Shown in pieces: positions 33,979 through 41,679 of a DNA stretch of 51,706 bases (the first letter of the stretch is position 1; each line of letters begins with the position of its first letter). The DNA comes from Chitinophagaceae bacterium UBA4857 (GTDB lineage: Bacteria; Bacteroidota; Bacteroidia; Chitinophagales; Chitinophagaceae), in assembly GCA_002399735.1 (NCBI GenBank), contig DHEF01000045.1, positions 25,845 through 77,550 on the forward strand, read 5' to 3'. The position numbers and the translations under genes are program-made. Under the pieces are notes generated by a model. The model had not been told where the DNA came from. It ran no database searches and saw only the letters and a program-made list of their open reading frames with translations.

Positions 33979-34123
33979 CGGGCTGCCCGATTGCAGCGGC
34001 ACCGAAGGCCTGGTGTTAGCAAACAAGGCGAAGCATGAGCCGTAGTTTGCGTTACACGGGGCCATAGGTACAGCGGAAAGCGGGAACAAAAGCTGATGGT
34101 AGTTACTACTGCTGACAGCCCCT
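33979..34123 (-). repeat. Dispersed cagcttttgttcccgc-family repeat, copy 3
   Basis: The inverted copy has the same two ends (ggggctgtcagcagtagtaa on the minus strand and atcgggcagcccgt) with a longer centre. The two nearest copies bracket the photolyase gene in opposite orientations. Confidence 0.8.
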
Positions 34124-34165
34124 ATTATTAACTACATTTTGCTTGCTTCCCAGGGCTTGTTGGCG

Positions 34166-34173
34166 TATCTTTG
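34166..34173 (+). promoter_or_regulatory. -7 promoter element of the gene at 34202
   Basis: TATCTTTG with a TTG 20 bp upstream (34143-34145) forms a well-spaced promoter. It lies after the in-frame TTG at 34139, which supports the ATG at 34202 as start. Confidence 0.65.
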
Positions 34174-34201
34174 CAGCATAAATTTTTGCAGATCAGTTTG
34201 T

Positions 34202-34768
34202 ATGCACGAAATAGAACCTTTTTATAATTGGCGCCACATTTATGTAAGTGAAGAAGATAAGCTCTCTCCATTTTTTGGCAGAGATTACTCGGAGTTTGAA
34301 TATTCTCAAACCGTTTATAATTATTACATACACCCGCAATGGGATGATTTTGGTAGCCGCACTTTATACCTTAAAATTTTAATGGCCGATTATGAAGAGC
34401 ATTATGCCATTATTGAAATGATAGGGGAGTGGAACGATGCAGTGGAGAATGATATAATGACACTGAAACGTGACTTACTGGAAAAACTGATGTATGAAGG
34501 GATTTACAAGTTTATTTTAATTACCGAAAATGTACTGAATTTTCATAGCGACGAAGCTGATTATTACGAAGAACTTTTTGAAGAATTAACCGATGAAAAC
34601 GGGTGGATTGTGAGTTTAAATATGCCTATACAAACGCAGCATGATTTTAAACAGAAGCACTTGAACCGCTATGTAGAATTGATGGAAATAGACAACTGGC
34701 GTACGTATAAACCGTTTCATTTGTTCAAAAAAATTGACAACGAGATTAACGCCAGATTAAAATTATAA
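34202..34768 (+). CDS. Conserved hypothetical protein, acidic
   Basis: The 188-residue protein starts MHEIEPFYNWRHIYVSEEDK and is strongly acidic and rich in Tyr and Trp. It has no signal, membrane segment or catalytic motif that I recognise. The pattern WRHIYVSEEDKLSPFFGR and SRTLYLKILMADYEEHYAII looks well conserved and is probably a phylum-specific protein. It lies directly upstream of the sdh promoter. Its own promoter fixes the start. Confidence 0.78.
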   Translation: MHEIEPFYNWRHIYVSEEDKLSPFFGRDYSEFEYSQTVYNYYIHPQWDDFGSRTLYLKILMADYEEHYAIIEMIGEWNDAVENDIMTLKRDLLEKLMYEGIYKFILITENVLNFHSDEADYYEELFEELTDENGWIVSLNMPIQTQHDFKQKHLNRYVELMEIDNWRTYKPFHLFKKIDNEINARLKL

Positions 34769-34807
34769 AGGGTTAAAATTTTTTGTCATTGTTTCGTCAT
34801 ACAGTGC

Positions 34808-34815
34808 TATTTTTG
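34808..34815 (+). promoter_or_regulatory. -7 promoter element of the sdhCAB operon
   Basis: TATTTTTG with a TTG 16 bp upstream (34789-34791) precedes a leader of about 200 bp before sdhC. Confidence 0.55.
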
Positions 34816-34851
34816 CACAAACCACCATTGTAACTAACCTGCTGATATTTA

Positions 34852-34979
34852 GAATAGTGCATTTATGTACTTGCAAAAAACAAGCAGCACGCTGGTGTTA
34901 ATAATCTGATACTGATTTTAAGATAACTAGGTTTACAGGCAATTTTATTTGGTATTTGTGTGTTAAATATGCACTATTC
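34852..34979 (+). promoter_or_regulatory. sdh leader with a perfect 11-bp inverted repeat
   Basis: GAATAGTGCAT at 34852-34862 and ATGCACTATTC at 34969-34979 are exact reverse complements 106 bp apart, inside the untranslated leader. Paired, they would enclose an RNA domain containing CTTG-caaaaaa-CAAG and other short hairpins. This could be a cis-regulatory RNA or a pair of protein-binding sites. Confidence 0.5.
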
Positions 34980-35020
34980 CACATAGTTGTAGTTGCCCAC
35001 GAAAAAGAAAATTTATACAG

Positions 35021-35743
35021 ATGAAATGGTCTGAATTGTTTACGTCCTCGGTAGGTAAGAAGCTTATAATGAGTATTACCGGTATTTCTCTTGTTTTATT
35101 TTTAGTGGTACACGTTGGTTTAAATGCCTGTATTTGGGCTAATGACGGCGGTGTTATGTTTAACAAAGCGGCGCACTTTATGGGCGCTAATGTTGTTCCC
35201 CGTATTTTAGAGATTGGCCTTTTTGTGGGTATTTTACTGCACATTATTCAAGGTTTTGCTTTGGAAATACAAAACAGAGCTAAACGTAAAATTGGTTATG
35301 CCGTACCCATGGGTAACAAAGGCAGTAAATGGTACAGCCGCAGCATGGGTCTTTTGGGTACTTTGTTGTTGTTGTTCCTTATTATGCATATTGCACATTT
35401 TTGGGTACCATCACGTATTACAGGTTTAGAGCCCATGTTTATTGATATGACCAATGGTCAGGTTGCAGCCACCGTATCGCCTGTAGCTAAGGAATACCAC
35501 GATTTATTTGGTAAAATGCGTGAAGTTTTTGACGGTAACTTACTGGTTGTTATTTTATATACTTTAGGTTGTATATCACTGGGCTGGCATTTGCTGCACG
35601 GCTTTACCAGTGCTTTCCGCACATTGGGATTAACCAATCATAAATACATCAAATTATTAGATGCTACCGGTTTAGCATTTTCAATAATTGTTCCTTTGGC
35701 GTTTATTATGATGCCGATAAGTTTTTACATGGGATGGGTTTAA
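35021..35743 (+). CDS. sdhC: Succinate dehydrogenase cytochrome b subunit
   Basis: This membrane anchor carries haem b and the quinone site of a menaquinone-type succinate dehydrogenase/fumarate reductase. The 240 residues form five membrane helices, as in Bacteroides and Bacillus enzymes. His ligand candidates lie in VLFLVVHVGLNA, GILLHIIQGFALEIQNRAKR, FLIMHIAHFW and GWHLLHGFTSAFRTLG. It is first in the sdhC-sdhA-sdhB order; no separate SdhD is needed in this type. Confidence 0.95.
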   Translation: MKWSELFTSSVGKKLIMSITGISLVLFLVVHVGLNACIWANDGGVMFNKAAHFMGANVVPRILEIGLFVGILLHIIQGFALEIQNRAKRKIGYAVPMGNKGSKWYSRSMGLLGTLLLLFLIMHIAHFWVPSRITGLEPMFIDMTNGQVAATVSPVAKEYHDLFGKMREVFDGNLLVVILYTLGCISLGWHLLHGFTSAFRTLGLTNHKYIKLLDATGLAFSIIVPLAFIMMPISFYMGWV

Positions 35744-35819
35744 CTAATACCAATGGTATTTTGTAAAACCGGTGTAGCTGACGAATTAAATTACTTGTAA
35801 CAAATAACTAGCGAAACTT

Positions 35820-37802
35820 TTGATTATGCTTGATTCAAAAATTCCACAAGGCAAGTTAGAAGATAAATGGAATGACTATAAGGGACATTGTAAACTGGTA
35901 AACCCTGCCAATAAAAGAAAAATGGAAGTAATTGTAATTGGTACCGGTTTGGCCGGTGCTTCTGCAGCCGCTTCTCTGGCAGAGTTAGGTTATAAGGTTA
36001 AAGCATTCTGTTTCCAGGATTCACCCCGCAGGGCTCACTCCATTGCGGCGCAGGGTGGTATTAATGCTGCAAAAAATTATCAAAACGACGGCGACTCAGT
36101 TTTCCGTCTATTTTACGATACTATTAAAGGTGGTGACTACCGTGCACGTGAAGCCAACGTTCATCGTTTGGCCGAAGTAAGTGTAAACATTATTGACCAA
36201 TGCGTGGCACAAGGTGTACCTTTTGCACGTGAATATGGCGGTTTGTTAAATAACCGTTCATTTGGCGGTACGCAGGTAAAAAGAACATTTTATGCTGCCG
36301 GTCAAACCGGACAGCAATTATTAATAGGTGCCTACCAGGCTTTGGAGCGCCAGATTGGTTTGGGTAATGTAACTATGTACAACCGCCACGAAATGCTGGA
36401 GGTTGTTACCGTAGATGGTAAAGCCCGTGGTATTATTGCCCGCGACCTGGTAAGTGGGCAGTTAGAGCGACATTTTGGTCATGCCGTATTGTTATGTACC
36501 GGTGGTTATGGTAATGTGTTTTATTTATCTACCAACGCCATGGGTAGTAATGTAACAGCAGCCTGGAAAGCGCATAAAAAAGGGGCTTACTTTGGCAACC
36601 CTTGCTTTACACAAATTCACCCAACTTGTATTCCTGTTACCGGCGATCATCAGAGTAAGTTAACGCTTATGTCAGAATCGTTACGTAATGACGGACGTAT
36701 TTGGGTGCCTAAAAAACAAAACGATACACGTAAGGCCAACGATATTCCGGAAGATGAAAGAGATTACTACTTAGAAAGACGTTATCCTGCGTTTGGTAAC
36801 CTTGTACCACGTGACGTAGCCTCTCGTGCAGCAAAAGAAAGATGTGATGCCGGTTACGGTGTTGGTACAACCAAGCAAGCGGTTTATTTAGACTTTAGAT
36901 CAAACCTTATAAATAAATACGGACGTACCGAAGCGAACAAGTTAGGTATTCAAAACCCTGACGAAGCTACGCTGGAGCGTTTAGGTAAAGAGGTAGTGAA
37001 AGAGGAGTATGGTAACCTGTTTGATATGTACGAAAAAATCACAGGCGAAAACCCTTACGAAGTACCTATGCGTATTTACCCGGCGGTACACTATACCATG
37101 GGTGGTTTATGGGTTGATTATGAGTTAATGACGAATGTACAAGGTTTATATGCATTGGGTGAAGCTAACTTTAGCGATCACGGTGCCAACCGTTTAGGTG
37201 CTTCTGCCTTAATGCAAGGGCTGGCAGATGGTTACTTTGTAATTCCTTATACTATTGGTAATTATCTGGCAGATGAAATTGCCGTAAAACCAATACCACT
37301 TAACCACGAAGCTTTTGAAACTGCTGAAGCGGAAGTAAAAAACAGAATTGATACTTTAATGAACATTAAGGGTAAACAATCTGTTGAAAGTTTCCATAAG
37401 CGTTTAGGAAAAATTATGTGGGAAAAATGTGGTATGGCCCGTAATGAAAAAGGGTTGCAGGAAGCCATTATAGAAATACAAGCGCTTAAAAAAGAATTCT
37501 GGAGCGATGTTCGCATTCCGGGTGAAGTAGCCGGTATTAATCCAGAATTAGATAAAGCAGGCCGTGTGGCCGACTTTATTGAACTGGGAGAGTTAATGTG
37601 CCGCGATGCTTTGGTAAGAAATGAAAGCTGTGGCGGCCACTTCCGTGAAGAAAGCCAGACAGAAGATGGTGAAGCATTACGCCACGACGATCAGTTTATG
37701 TTTGTATCGGCATGGCAGTACAAAGGCGAAAGCGAGTGGGAGCTGCATAAAGAAGAGTTGAAATATGAGGTGATTAAGCCGAGTCAACGGAACTATAAAT
37801 AA
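35820..37802 (+). CDS. sdhA: Succinate dehydrogenase/fumarate reductase flavoprotein subunit
   Basis: The catalytic FAD subunit oxidises succinate to fumarate. The 660 residues show the FAD-binding VIGTGLAGASAAASLAELG, the covalent-flavin region RRAHSIAAQGGINAAKNY, the catalytic segment RDVASRAAKE, the second flavin motif ALGEANFSDHGANRLGASAL and a long C-terminal helical region with ESCGGHFREESQTEDGEA. A second ATG two codons in (35826) is an equally good start. The 41 bp after the stop hold repeated words followed by an inserted gene. Confidence 0.97.
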   Translation: MIMLDSKIPQGKLEDKWNDYKGHCKLVNPANKRKMEVIVIGTGLAGASAAASLAELGYKVKAFCFQDSPRRAHSIAAQGGINAAKNYQNDGDSVFRLFYDTIKGGDYRAREANVHRLAEVSVNIIDQCVAQGVPFAREYGGLLNNRSFGGTQVKRTFYAAGQTGQQLLIGAYQALERQIGLGNVTMYNRHEMLEVVTVDGKARGIIARDLVSGQLERHFGHAVLLCTGGYGNVFYLSTNAMGSNVTAAWKAHKKGAYFGNPCFTQIHPTCIPVTGDHQSKLTLMSESLRNDGRIWVPKKQNDTRKANDIPEDERDYYLERRYPAFGNLVPRDVASRAAKERCDAGYGVGTTKQAVYLDFRSNLINKYGRTEANKLGIQNPDEATLERLGKEVVKEEYGNLFDMYEKITGENPYEVPMRIYPAVHYTMGGLWVDYELMTNVQGLYALGEANFSDHGANRLGASALMQGLADGYFVIPYTIGNYLADEIAVKPIPLNHEAFETAEAEVKNRIDTLMNIKGKQSVESFHKRLGKIMWEKCGMARNEKGLQEAIIEIQALKKEFWSDVRIPGEVAGINPELDKAGRVADFIELGELMCRDALVRNESCGGHFREESQTEDGEALRHDDQFMFVSAWQYKGESEWELHKEELKYEVIKPSQRNYK

Positions 37803-37843
37803 AATTCGACAATTTGCCAATGAGGCAATTTGCCAATTATTGA
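37803..37843. repeat. Left flank of the four-helix-bundle insertion
   Basis: The words cgacaatttgccaatgagg and caatttgccaatt appear again, inverted, on the far side of the gene (38205-38250), where the minus strand reads aatttgccaattcgacaatt. Confidence 0.6.
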
Positions 37844-38194
37844 ATGTACGCTAACCCTGATAATATTATTTTGCAAAAAACAATTGCTTTTTCATTAAAA
37901 GTAATTGACTATGTAGACATATTAGAAACACAGAAAAAATTTGTTGTAGCTAATCAATTATTAAGGTCGGCTACATCAATTGGAGCTAATGTTCACGAAG
38001 CACAAAATGCAGAAAGTAAAGCTGACTTTATTCATAAATTTAAAGTAGCTGCTAAAGAGGTTGAAGAGACTAAATATTGGTTAATACTTTGTCAACAATC
38101 TCAGAAATATCCTGATTGTACGGAGTTGCAAAACGACTTACATCAAATCGATAAAATAATTACTAAAATTCTTGCTACAAGTAAGACAAAGTAA
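37844..38194 (+). CDS. Four-helix-bundle protein (S23/IVP type)
   Basis: The 116-residue all-helical protein belongs to the family encoded by 23S rRNA intervening sequences and found scattered in Bacteroidota genomes. The motifs VVANQLLRSATSIGANVHEA, QNAESKADFIHKFKVAAKEV and EETKYWLIL are diagnostic. Relatives include the Avd accessory protein of diversity-generating retroelements, but no reverse transcriptase is here. It sits between sdhA and sdhB with inverted AT-rich words on both sides, which looks like an insertion. Its molecular role is unknown; binding of structured nucleic acid is inferred from the family. Confidence 0.92.
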   Translation: MYANPDNIILQKTIAFSLKVIDYVDILETQKKFVVANQLLRSATSIGANVHEAQNAESKADFIHKFKVAAKEVEETKYWLILCQQSQKYPDCTELQNDLHQIDKIITKILATSKTK

Positions 38195-38204
38195 TTAAAG
38201 CCAT

Positions 38205-38250
38205 GATGACAATTGTCGAATTGGCAAATTAACAAATTGACTAATTAAAG
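38205..38250. repeat. Right flank of the four-helix-bundle insertion
   Basis: gacaattgtcgaattggc then aaattaacaaattgactaat mirrors the left flank in inverted orientation and starts with the perfect palindrome gacaattgtc. Confidence 0.6.
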
Positions 38251-38253
38251 AGT

Positions 38254-39018
38254 ATGGAACATTACAACATGAACCTCACTTTAAAAGTGTGGAAACAGGC
38301 AAATAAAAATTCTGTAGGCAGGTTTGAGATGTACGAAGTATCAGATATTTCTTCTGAAATGTCGTTCCTGGAGATGTTTGATGTGTTAAACGAAAAATTA
38401 ATACACGAAGGAAAAGAACCTATTGCATTTGACCACGATTGCCGCGAAGGTATTTGTGGTATGTGCTCCATGTATATTGATGGTCGTCCGCATGGCCCCT
38501 GGCATGGTACAACAACCTGCCAGTTACACATGCGTGCCTTTAAAAATGGCGATACAATCACCGTAGAACCCTGGCGTGCCAATGCATTCCCGGTGATTAA
38601 AGATTTAATGGTTGACCGTAGTGCTTTTGACCGTATTATTGCATCAGGTGGTTATGTATCGGTTAATACCGGTGTATCGGTTGATGGTAATGCTATACCT
38701 ATTGAAAAAGACAATGCCGATAAAGCCTTTGCGGCCGCAGCATGTATTGGTTGTGGTGCTTGTGTAGCAGCCTGTAAAAACTCATCAGCTTTACTATTTG
38801 TATCGGCAAAAGTGTCGCATTTATCCTTGTTACCGCAAGGTGCGCCTGAAAAGAAAAACCGTGTGTTAAACATGGTAGCGCAAATGGATAAAGAAGGTTT
38901 TGGTTCTTGTACCAATACCGGTGCTTGCGAAGCCGTTTGTCCTAAAGAAATTTCTATTACCAATATTGCCCGCTTAAATGCACAGTACGCTGTTGCAGCT
39001 TTAGCATCTGATAAATAA
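38254..39018 (+). CDS. sdhB: Succinate dehydrogenase/fumarate reductase iron-sulfur subunit
   Basis: The subunit passes electrons from the flavin to the quinone through three clusters. The 254 residues show the [2Fe-2S] site CREGICGMCSMYIDG, the CIGCGACVAACKNS site and the final CTNTGACEAVCPKEIS site for the [4Fe-4S]/[3Fe-4S] clusters. ATG 38269 (MNLTLKVWK) is a possible alternative start that fits relatives well. The terminator closes the sdh operon. Confidence 0.96.
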   Translation: MEHYNMNLTLKVWKQANKNSVGRFEMYEVSDISSEMSFLEMFDVLNEKLIHEGKEPIAFDHDCREGICGMCSMYIDGRPHGPWHGTTTCQLHMRAFKNGDTITVEPWRANAFPVIKDLMVDRSAFDRIIASGGYVSVNTGVSVDGNAIPIEKDNADKAFAAAACIGCGACVAACKNSSALLFVSAKVSHLSLLPQGAPEKKNRVLNMVAQMDKEGFGSCTNTGACEAVCPKEISITNIARLNAQYAVAALASDK

Positions 39019-39041
39019 TATCGGCAGTAAAATATATTTAC

Positions 39042-39075
39042 AATCTCTGTGCAGTAATGTACAGAGATTTTTTTT
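39042..39075 (+). terminator. Terminator of the sdh operon
   Basis: The stem AATCTCTGT with ACAGAGATT, ten-base loop and a T run lie 24 bp after the sdhB stop. Confidence 0.85.
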
Positions 39076-39078
39076 GTT

Positions 39079-39146
39079 ACAATCGTCCCTCCCTTGATTG
39101 AACTTTTGTTGCGTCGCACACTTGTACTGCAGTAATTCTATTCAAC
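39079..39146 (-). repeat. Dispersed gtgcgacgcaa-family repeat, copy 7
   Basis: In inverse orientation this copy has acaatcgtccctcccttgat, tgaacttttgttgcgtcgca and cttgtactgcagtaattcta. It follows the sdh terminator directly. Confidence 0.75.
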
Positions 39147-39204
39147 ATTTTGCAATACCAAACTTAATTGCCCATGTTCATTAATTACAAAACATTATTC
39201 TTTT

Positions 39205-39400
39205 TTACATTCGACCCCTTCAGGGTCGTGAACCTGATTACAATATTTTTACTATAAACATGTCATCCCTTTGGGATGATAAACAATTAATATTCTTACT
39301 GTAATTTTATCGTATTTCCATTGCTGTTTTGATTCCGAAGGCATCAAATGTTTATAACAACAACTATACACCTAATTGACGACTCCGAAGGAGTCGAATG
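39205..39400. repeat. Cluster of four REP-like palindromes
   Basis: Four short palindromes follow each other: CGACCC-cttca-GGGTCG, TCATCCC-ttt-GGGATGA, TGATTCC-gaa-GGCATCA and CGACTCC-gaa-GGAGTCG, each ending in a run toward aaa or tgtt. The 442-bp gap 39019-39460 otherwise has no gene. Confidence 0.75.
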
Positions 39401-39472
39401 TTGTGTTATTAATCACTTGCATAAATGGAATAAAGACCTGAAAACGCATTATATTTAGATATGCATATTATT

Positions 39473-40039
39473 ATGAAAAATTTAATGGCCTTTGTTTTTT
39501 TAGCAACCCTAAGTTGCGTTGCCTGTAAAAGCAATAGTACCAACTCCAAAGAAAAAGACAATGACGTAATTGTTCCATCACCAAAAAGCTTTAAAGACAG
39601 CTTACCACAGTCCATAGGTTATATAAACGACTTTGATAGTTTGTTTACACCAGAACAAACAAAGGAGTTTGAAAAACTGCTGTCCGATTTTGAAAAGAAA
39701 ACAACTATTGAGATTGCCGTTGTAACCTTAGATACCTTAATGACAAGTACTGATAGTTTACACGCAACCACTTTAAAAATTGCTAACTATTGGGGAGTGG
39801 GCAAAAAAGATAAAAATAACGGAGTAGTTATTGGTATTTGCAGAGGATGCCGAAAAATGGTTATACAAAATGGTTACGGCATTGAAAAAGGATTAAGCAA
39901 AAAAGAAACCGATCATATAATTGCCACCGGCTTTGTACAGGGTTTTATTAACGATAATTTTTATGAAGGAACCATTGTTGGACTAAGGTCTTTAATAGAA
40001 GTGCTGGAGGAAAAGATTAGACTTAAATTAATTGAATGA
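39473..40039 (+). CDS. TPM-domain (YgcG-type) lipoprotein
   Basis: The 188-residue lipoprotein (signal ending SCVAC) has the TPM fold: YINDFDSLFTPEQTKEFEKL, a helix, TIEIAVVTLDTL, IANYWGVGKKDKNNGVVIGI and KMVIQNGYGIEKGLSKKETD. TPM proteins are periplasmic; one relative is a photosystem II repair phosphatase, others have no proven role. No C-terminal membrane helix is present here. I start at the second ATG (39473), which gives a normal signal; 39461 adds four residues. Confidence 0.88.
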   Translation: MKNLMAFVFLATLSCVACKSNSTNSKEKDNDVIVPSPKSFKDSLPQSIGYINDFDSLFTPEQTKEFEKLLSDFEKKTTIEIAVVTLDTLMTSTDSLHATTLKIANYWGVGKKDKNNGVVIGICRGCRKMVIQNGYGIEKGLSKKETDHIIATGFVQGFINDNFYEGTIVGLRSLIEVLEEKIRLKLIE

Positions 40040-40088
40040 TGCCATCATCAAAGTTCATTTTTAATCGCTAAAAGCGACAGAATAGTAA

Positions 40089-40170
40089 TACGAAACTGCA
40101 AGTTTCGTATAGCAGCTCGCTCTGCGAAACTTGCAGTTTCGCAGTAATATTTTATAGCCTTTGGCGATAT
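40089..40170. repeat. REP-like palindromes, copy 2 with a doubled first unit
   Basis: TACGAAACT-gca-AGTTTCGTA, then TGCGAAACT-tgc-AGTTTCGCA, then tatagcc-ttt-ggcgata. The first unit is a compensatory variant: both arms changed together, so pairing is preserved. Confidence 0.75.
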
Positions 40171-40204
40171 ACTTGGCAAAGCATGCTTTGTGCTAAGACA
40201 ATAA

Positions 40205-40284
40205 CAGCTTACATAATGCCCAATAGAATTACTACAGTTGAAGAGTGCGACGCAAGGGACGATGCTAGTAGTAATGCAGTTGAT
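40205..40284 (+). repeat. Dispersed gtgcgacgcaa-family repeat, copy 8
   Basis: This is the most complete copy: acataatgcccaatagaatt, actacagttgaagagtgcga, cgcaagggacgatgctagta and gtaatgcagttgatg. The two ends contain attactacagttga and gtaatgcagttgat, related to each other. It lies just ahead of the aminotransferase terminator. Confidence 0.8.
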
Positions 40285-40291
40285 GAACAAA

Positions 40292-40322
40292 TAAAAAAAC
40301 GGCTAGTATAAAACCAGCCGTT
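40292..40322 (-). terminator. Terminator of the aminotransferase gene
   Basis: The stem AACGGCT with AGCCGTT is followed on the minus strand by seven T and lies 22 bp after the stop at 40344. Confidence 0.82.
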
Positions 40323-40343
40323 AAATATTTATAGCAAAATATA

Positions 40344-41540
40344 TTACTTAACTATTCCGGGATATTGTTTTAGTGCTTTTTCTAAACAATCCATAGCGGC
40401 ATTAATAGCATCGGCATTTAGTACATAAGCCAAACGAACTTCGTTTTTACCTAAGCCCGGTGTGCCGTAAAAACCAGTAGCAGGAGCTAACATTACCGTC
40501 TGGTTATTGTGACTAAAACTTTCCAGCAACCATTGACAAAACTTATCCGCATCGTCAATAGGTAACCGTGCTATGGCATAAAATGCACCACCGGGTGTAG
40601 GACAAAATACACCGGGCATCGCATTCAAACGTTTAATTAATGTATCACGACGATGCAGGTATTCAGCCTTCGGTGCATCAAAATAACTTTCGGGTAAATC
40701 AACTGCGGCTTCACCTAAAATTTGCGCTAAACCGGGAGGACTTAAACGTGCCTGTGCAAACTTCATAGCCGTATCGTAAACCGCTTTATTTTTTGTAACC
40801 AATGCGCCAATACGGGCACCACAAGCACTGTAACGTTTGCTAATGGTATCCATTAAAACAACATGCTCTTCTAATCCTTCTAACTGCATGGCACTGATGT
40901 ATTCGCCATCGTAACAAAACTCACGATAAGCTTCATCGCTAAACAGGTAAAGGTTATGTTTTAAACAGATATTTTTCAAAGCCTCCATTTCTTCGCGGCT
41001 GTACAAATAACCCGTTGGGTTATTAGGGTTACAAACCACAATAGCTTTTGTTTTGGAGGTAATTACTTTTTCAAAATCTTCTATAGGCGGTAAAGCAAAA
41101 CCGGTTTCAATGTAAGAAGTAATAGGCACTACGTTTACACCTGCAGTACAAGCAAATCCATTATAGTTAGCATAAAATGGTTCGGGAATAATTACTTCAT
41201 CGCCGGGGTTTAAACAACTGAAAAAGCCAAACAGGATAGCTTCGCTACCGCCGGCTGTAATCATTATCTGGTCATGGGTAACATCAATACCCACACGTTT
41301 GTAGTATTCAACCAATTTGCGACGGTAGCTTTCGTTACCGGCACTATGGCTGTACTCCAACACTTTCATGTCGGTATTTTTTACGGCATCCATAATTTCT
41401 GCCGGGGTTTCAATATCGGGCTGTCCAATATTTAAGTGATATACTTTGGTTCCTTTTTTCTTTGCAGCCTCGGCAAAGGGAACTAATTTTCTGATGGGTG
41501 ATGCGGGCATGGCAGTACCGCGTTCTGAAATTGTAAGCAT
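40344..41540 (-). CDS. Pyridoxal-phosphate-dependent aminotransferase (AspC/class I)
   Basis: The 398-residue class I/II aminotransferase is probably an aspartate or aromatic aminotransferase. Visible features are HLNIGQPDIETPAEI, the Asn-containing VVCNPNNPTGYLYSREEM, FSDEAYREFCYDG and the PLP-lysine segment DTISKRYSACGARIGAL. Substrate specificity cannot be read. The ATG at 41540 (MLTISERG) sits four bases after a -7 element; the longer frame to 41591 would start upstream of the promoter. Confidence 0.93.
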   Translation of the reverse strand: MLTISERGTAMPASPIRKLVPFAEAAKKKGTKVYHLNIGQPDIETPAEIMDAVKNTDMKVLEYSHSAGNESYRRKLVEYYKRVGIDVTHDQIMITAGGSEAILFGFFSCLNPGDEVIIPEPFYANYNGFACTAGVNVVPITSYIETGFALPPIEDFEKVITSKTKAIVVCNPNNPTGYLYSREEMEALKNICLKHNLYLFSDEAYREFCYDGEYISAMQLEGLEEHVVLMDTISKRYSACGARIGALVTKNKAVYDTAMKFAQARLSPPGLAQILGEAAVDLPESYFDAPKAEYLHRRDTLIKRLNAMPGVFCPTPGGAFYAIARLPIDDADKFCQWLLESFSHNNQTVMLAPATGFYGTPGLGKNEVRLAYVLNADAINAAMDCLEKALKQYPGIVK

Positions 41541-41544
41541 GATG

Positions 41545-41552
41545 CAAAGGTA
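41545..41552 (-). promoter_or_regulatory. -7 promoter element of the aminotransferase
   Basis: The minus strand reads TACCTTTG, ending four bases before the ATG at 41540. Confidence 0.55.
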
Positions 41553-41679
41553 AGGGAAGAAACGATGTTTTAAGGTTGACAAAACCTGCATTTTTAAGGT
41601 AAAATTGCTAAAAGAAATATGCTTAGGATTTTATATAAAATGCTAATTTAACAGTGCGAAAAAAGTTAAAACAACTGCT

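Noticed and set aside
37844..38194. Diversity-generating retroelement, suggested by the Avd-like fold
   Set aside because: No reverse transcriptase, template repeat or variable-repeat target gene is found in the window.
40048..40290. 80-codon minus-strand frame after the TPM gene
   Set aside because: It spans the palindromes and the gtgcgacgcaa repeat and has no family resemblance.
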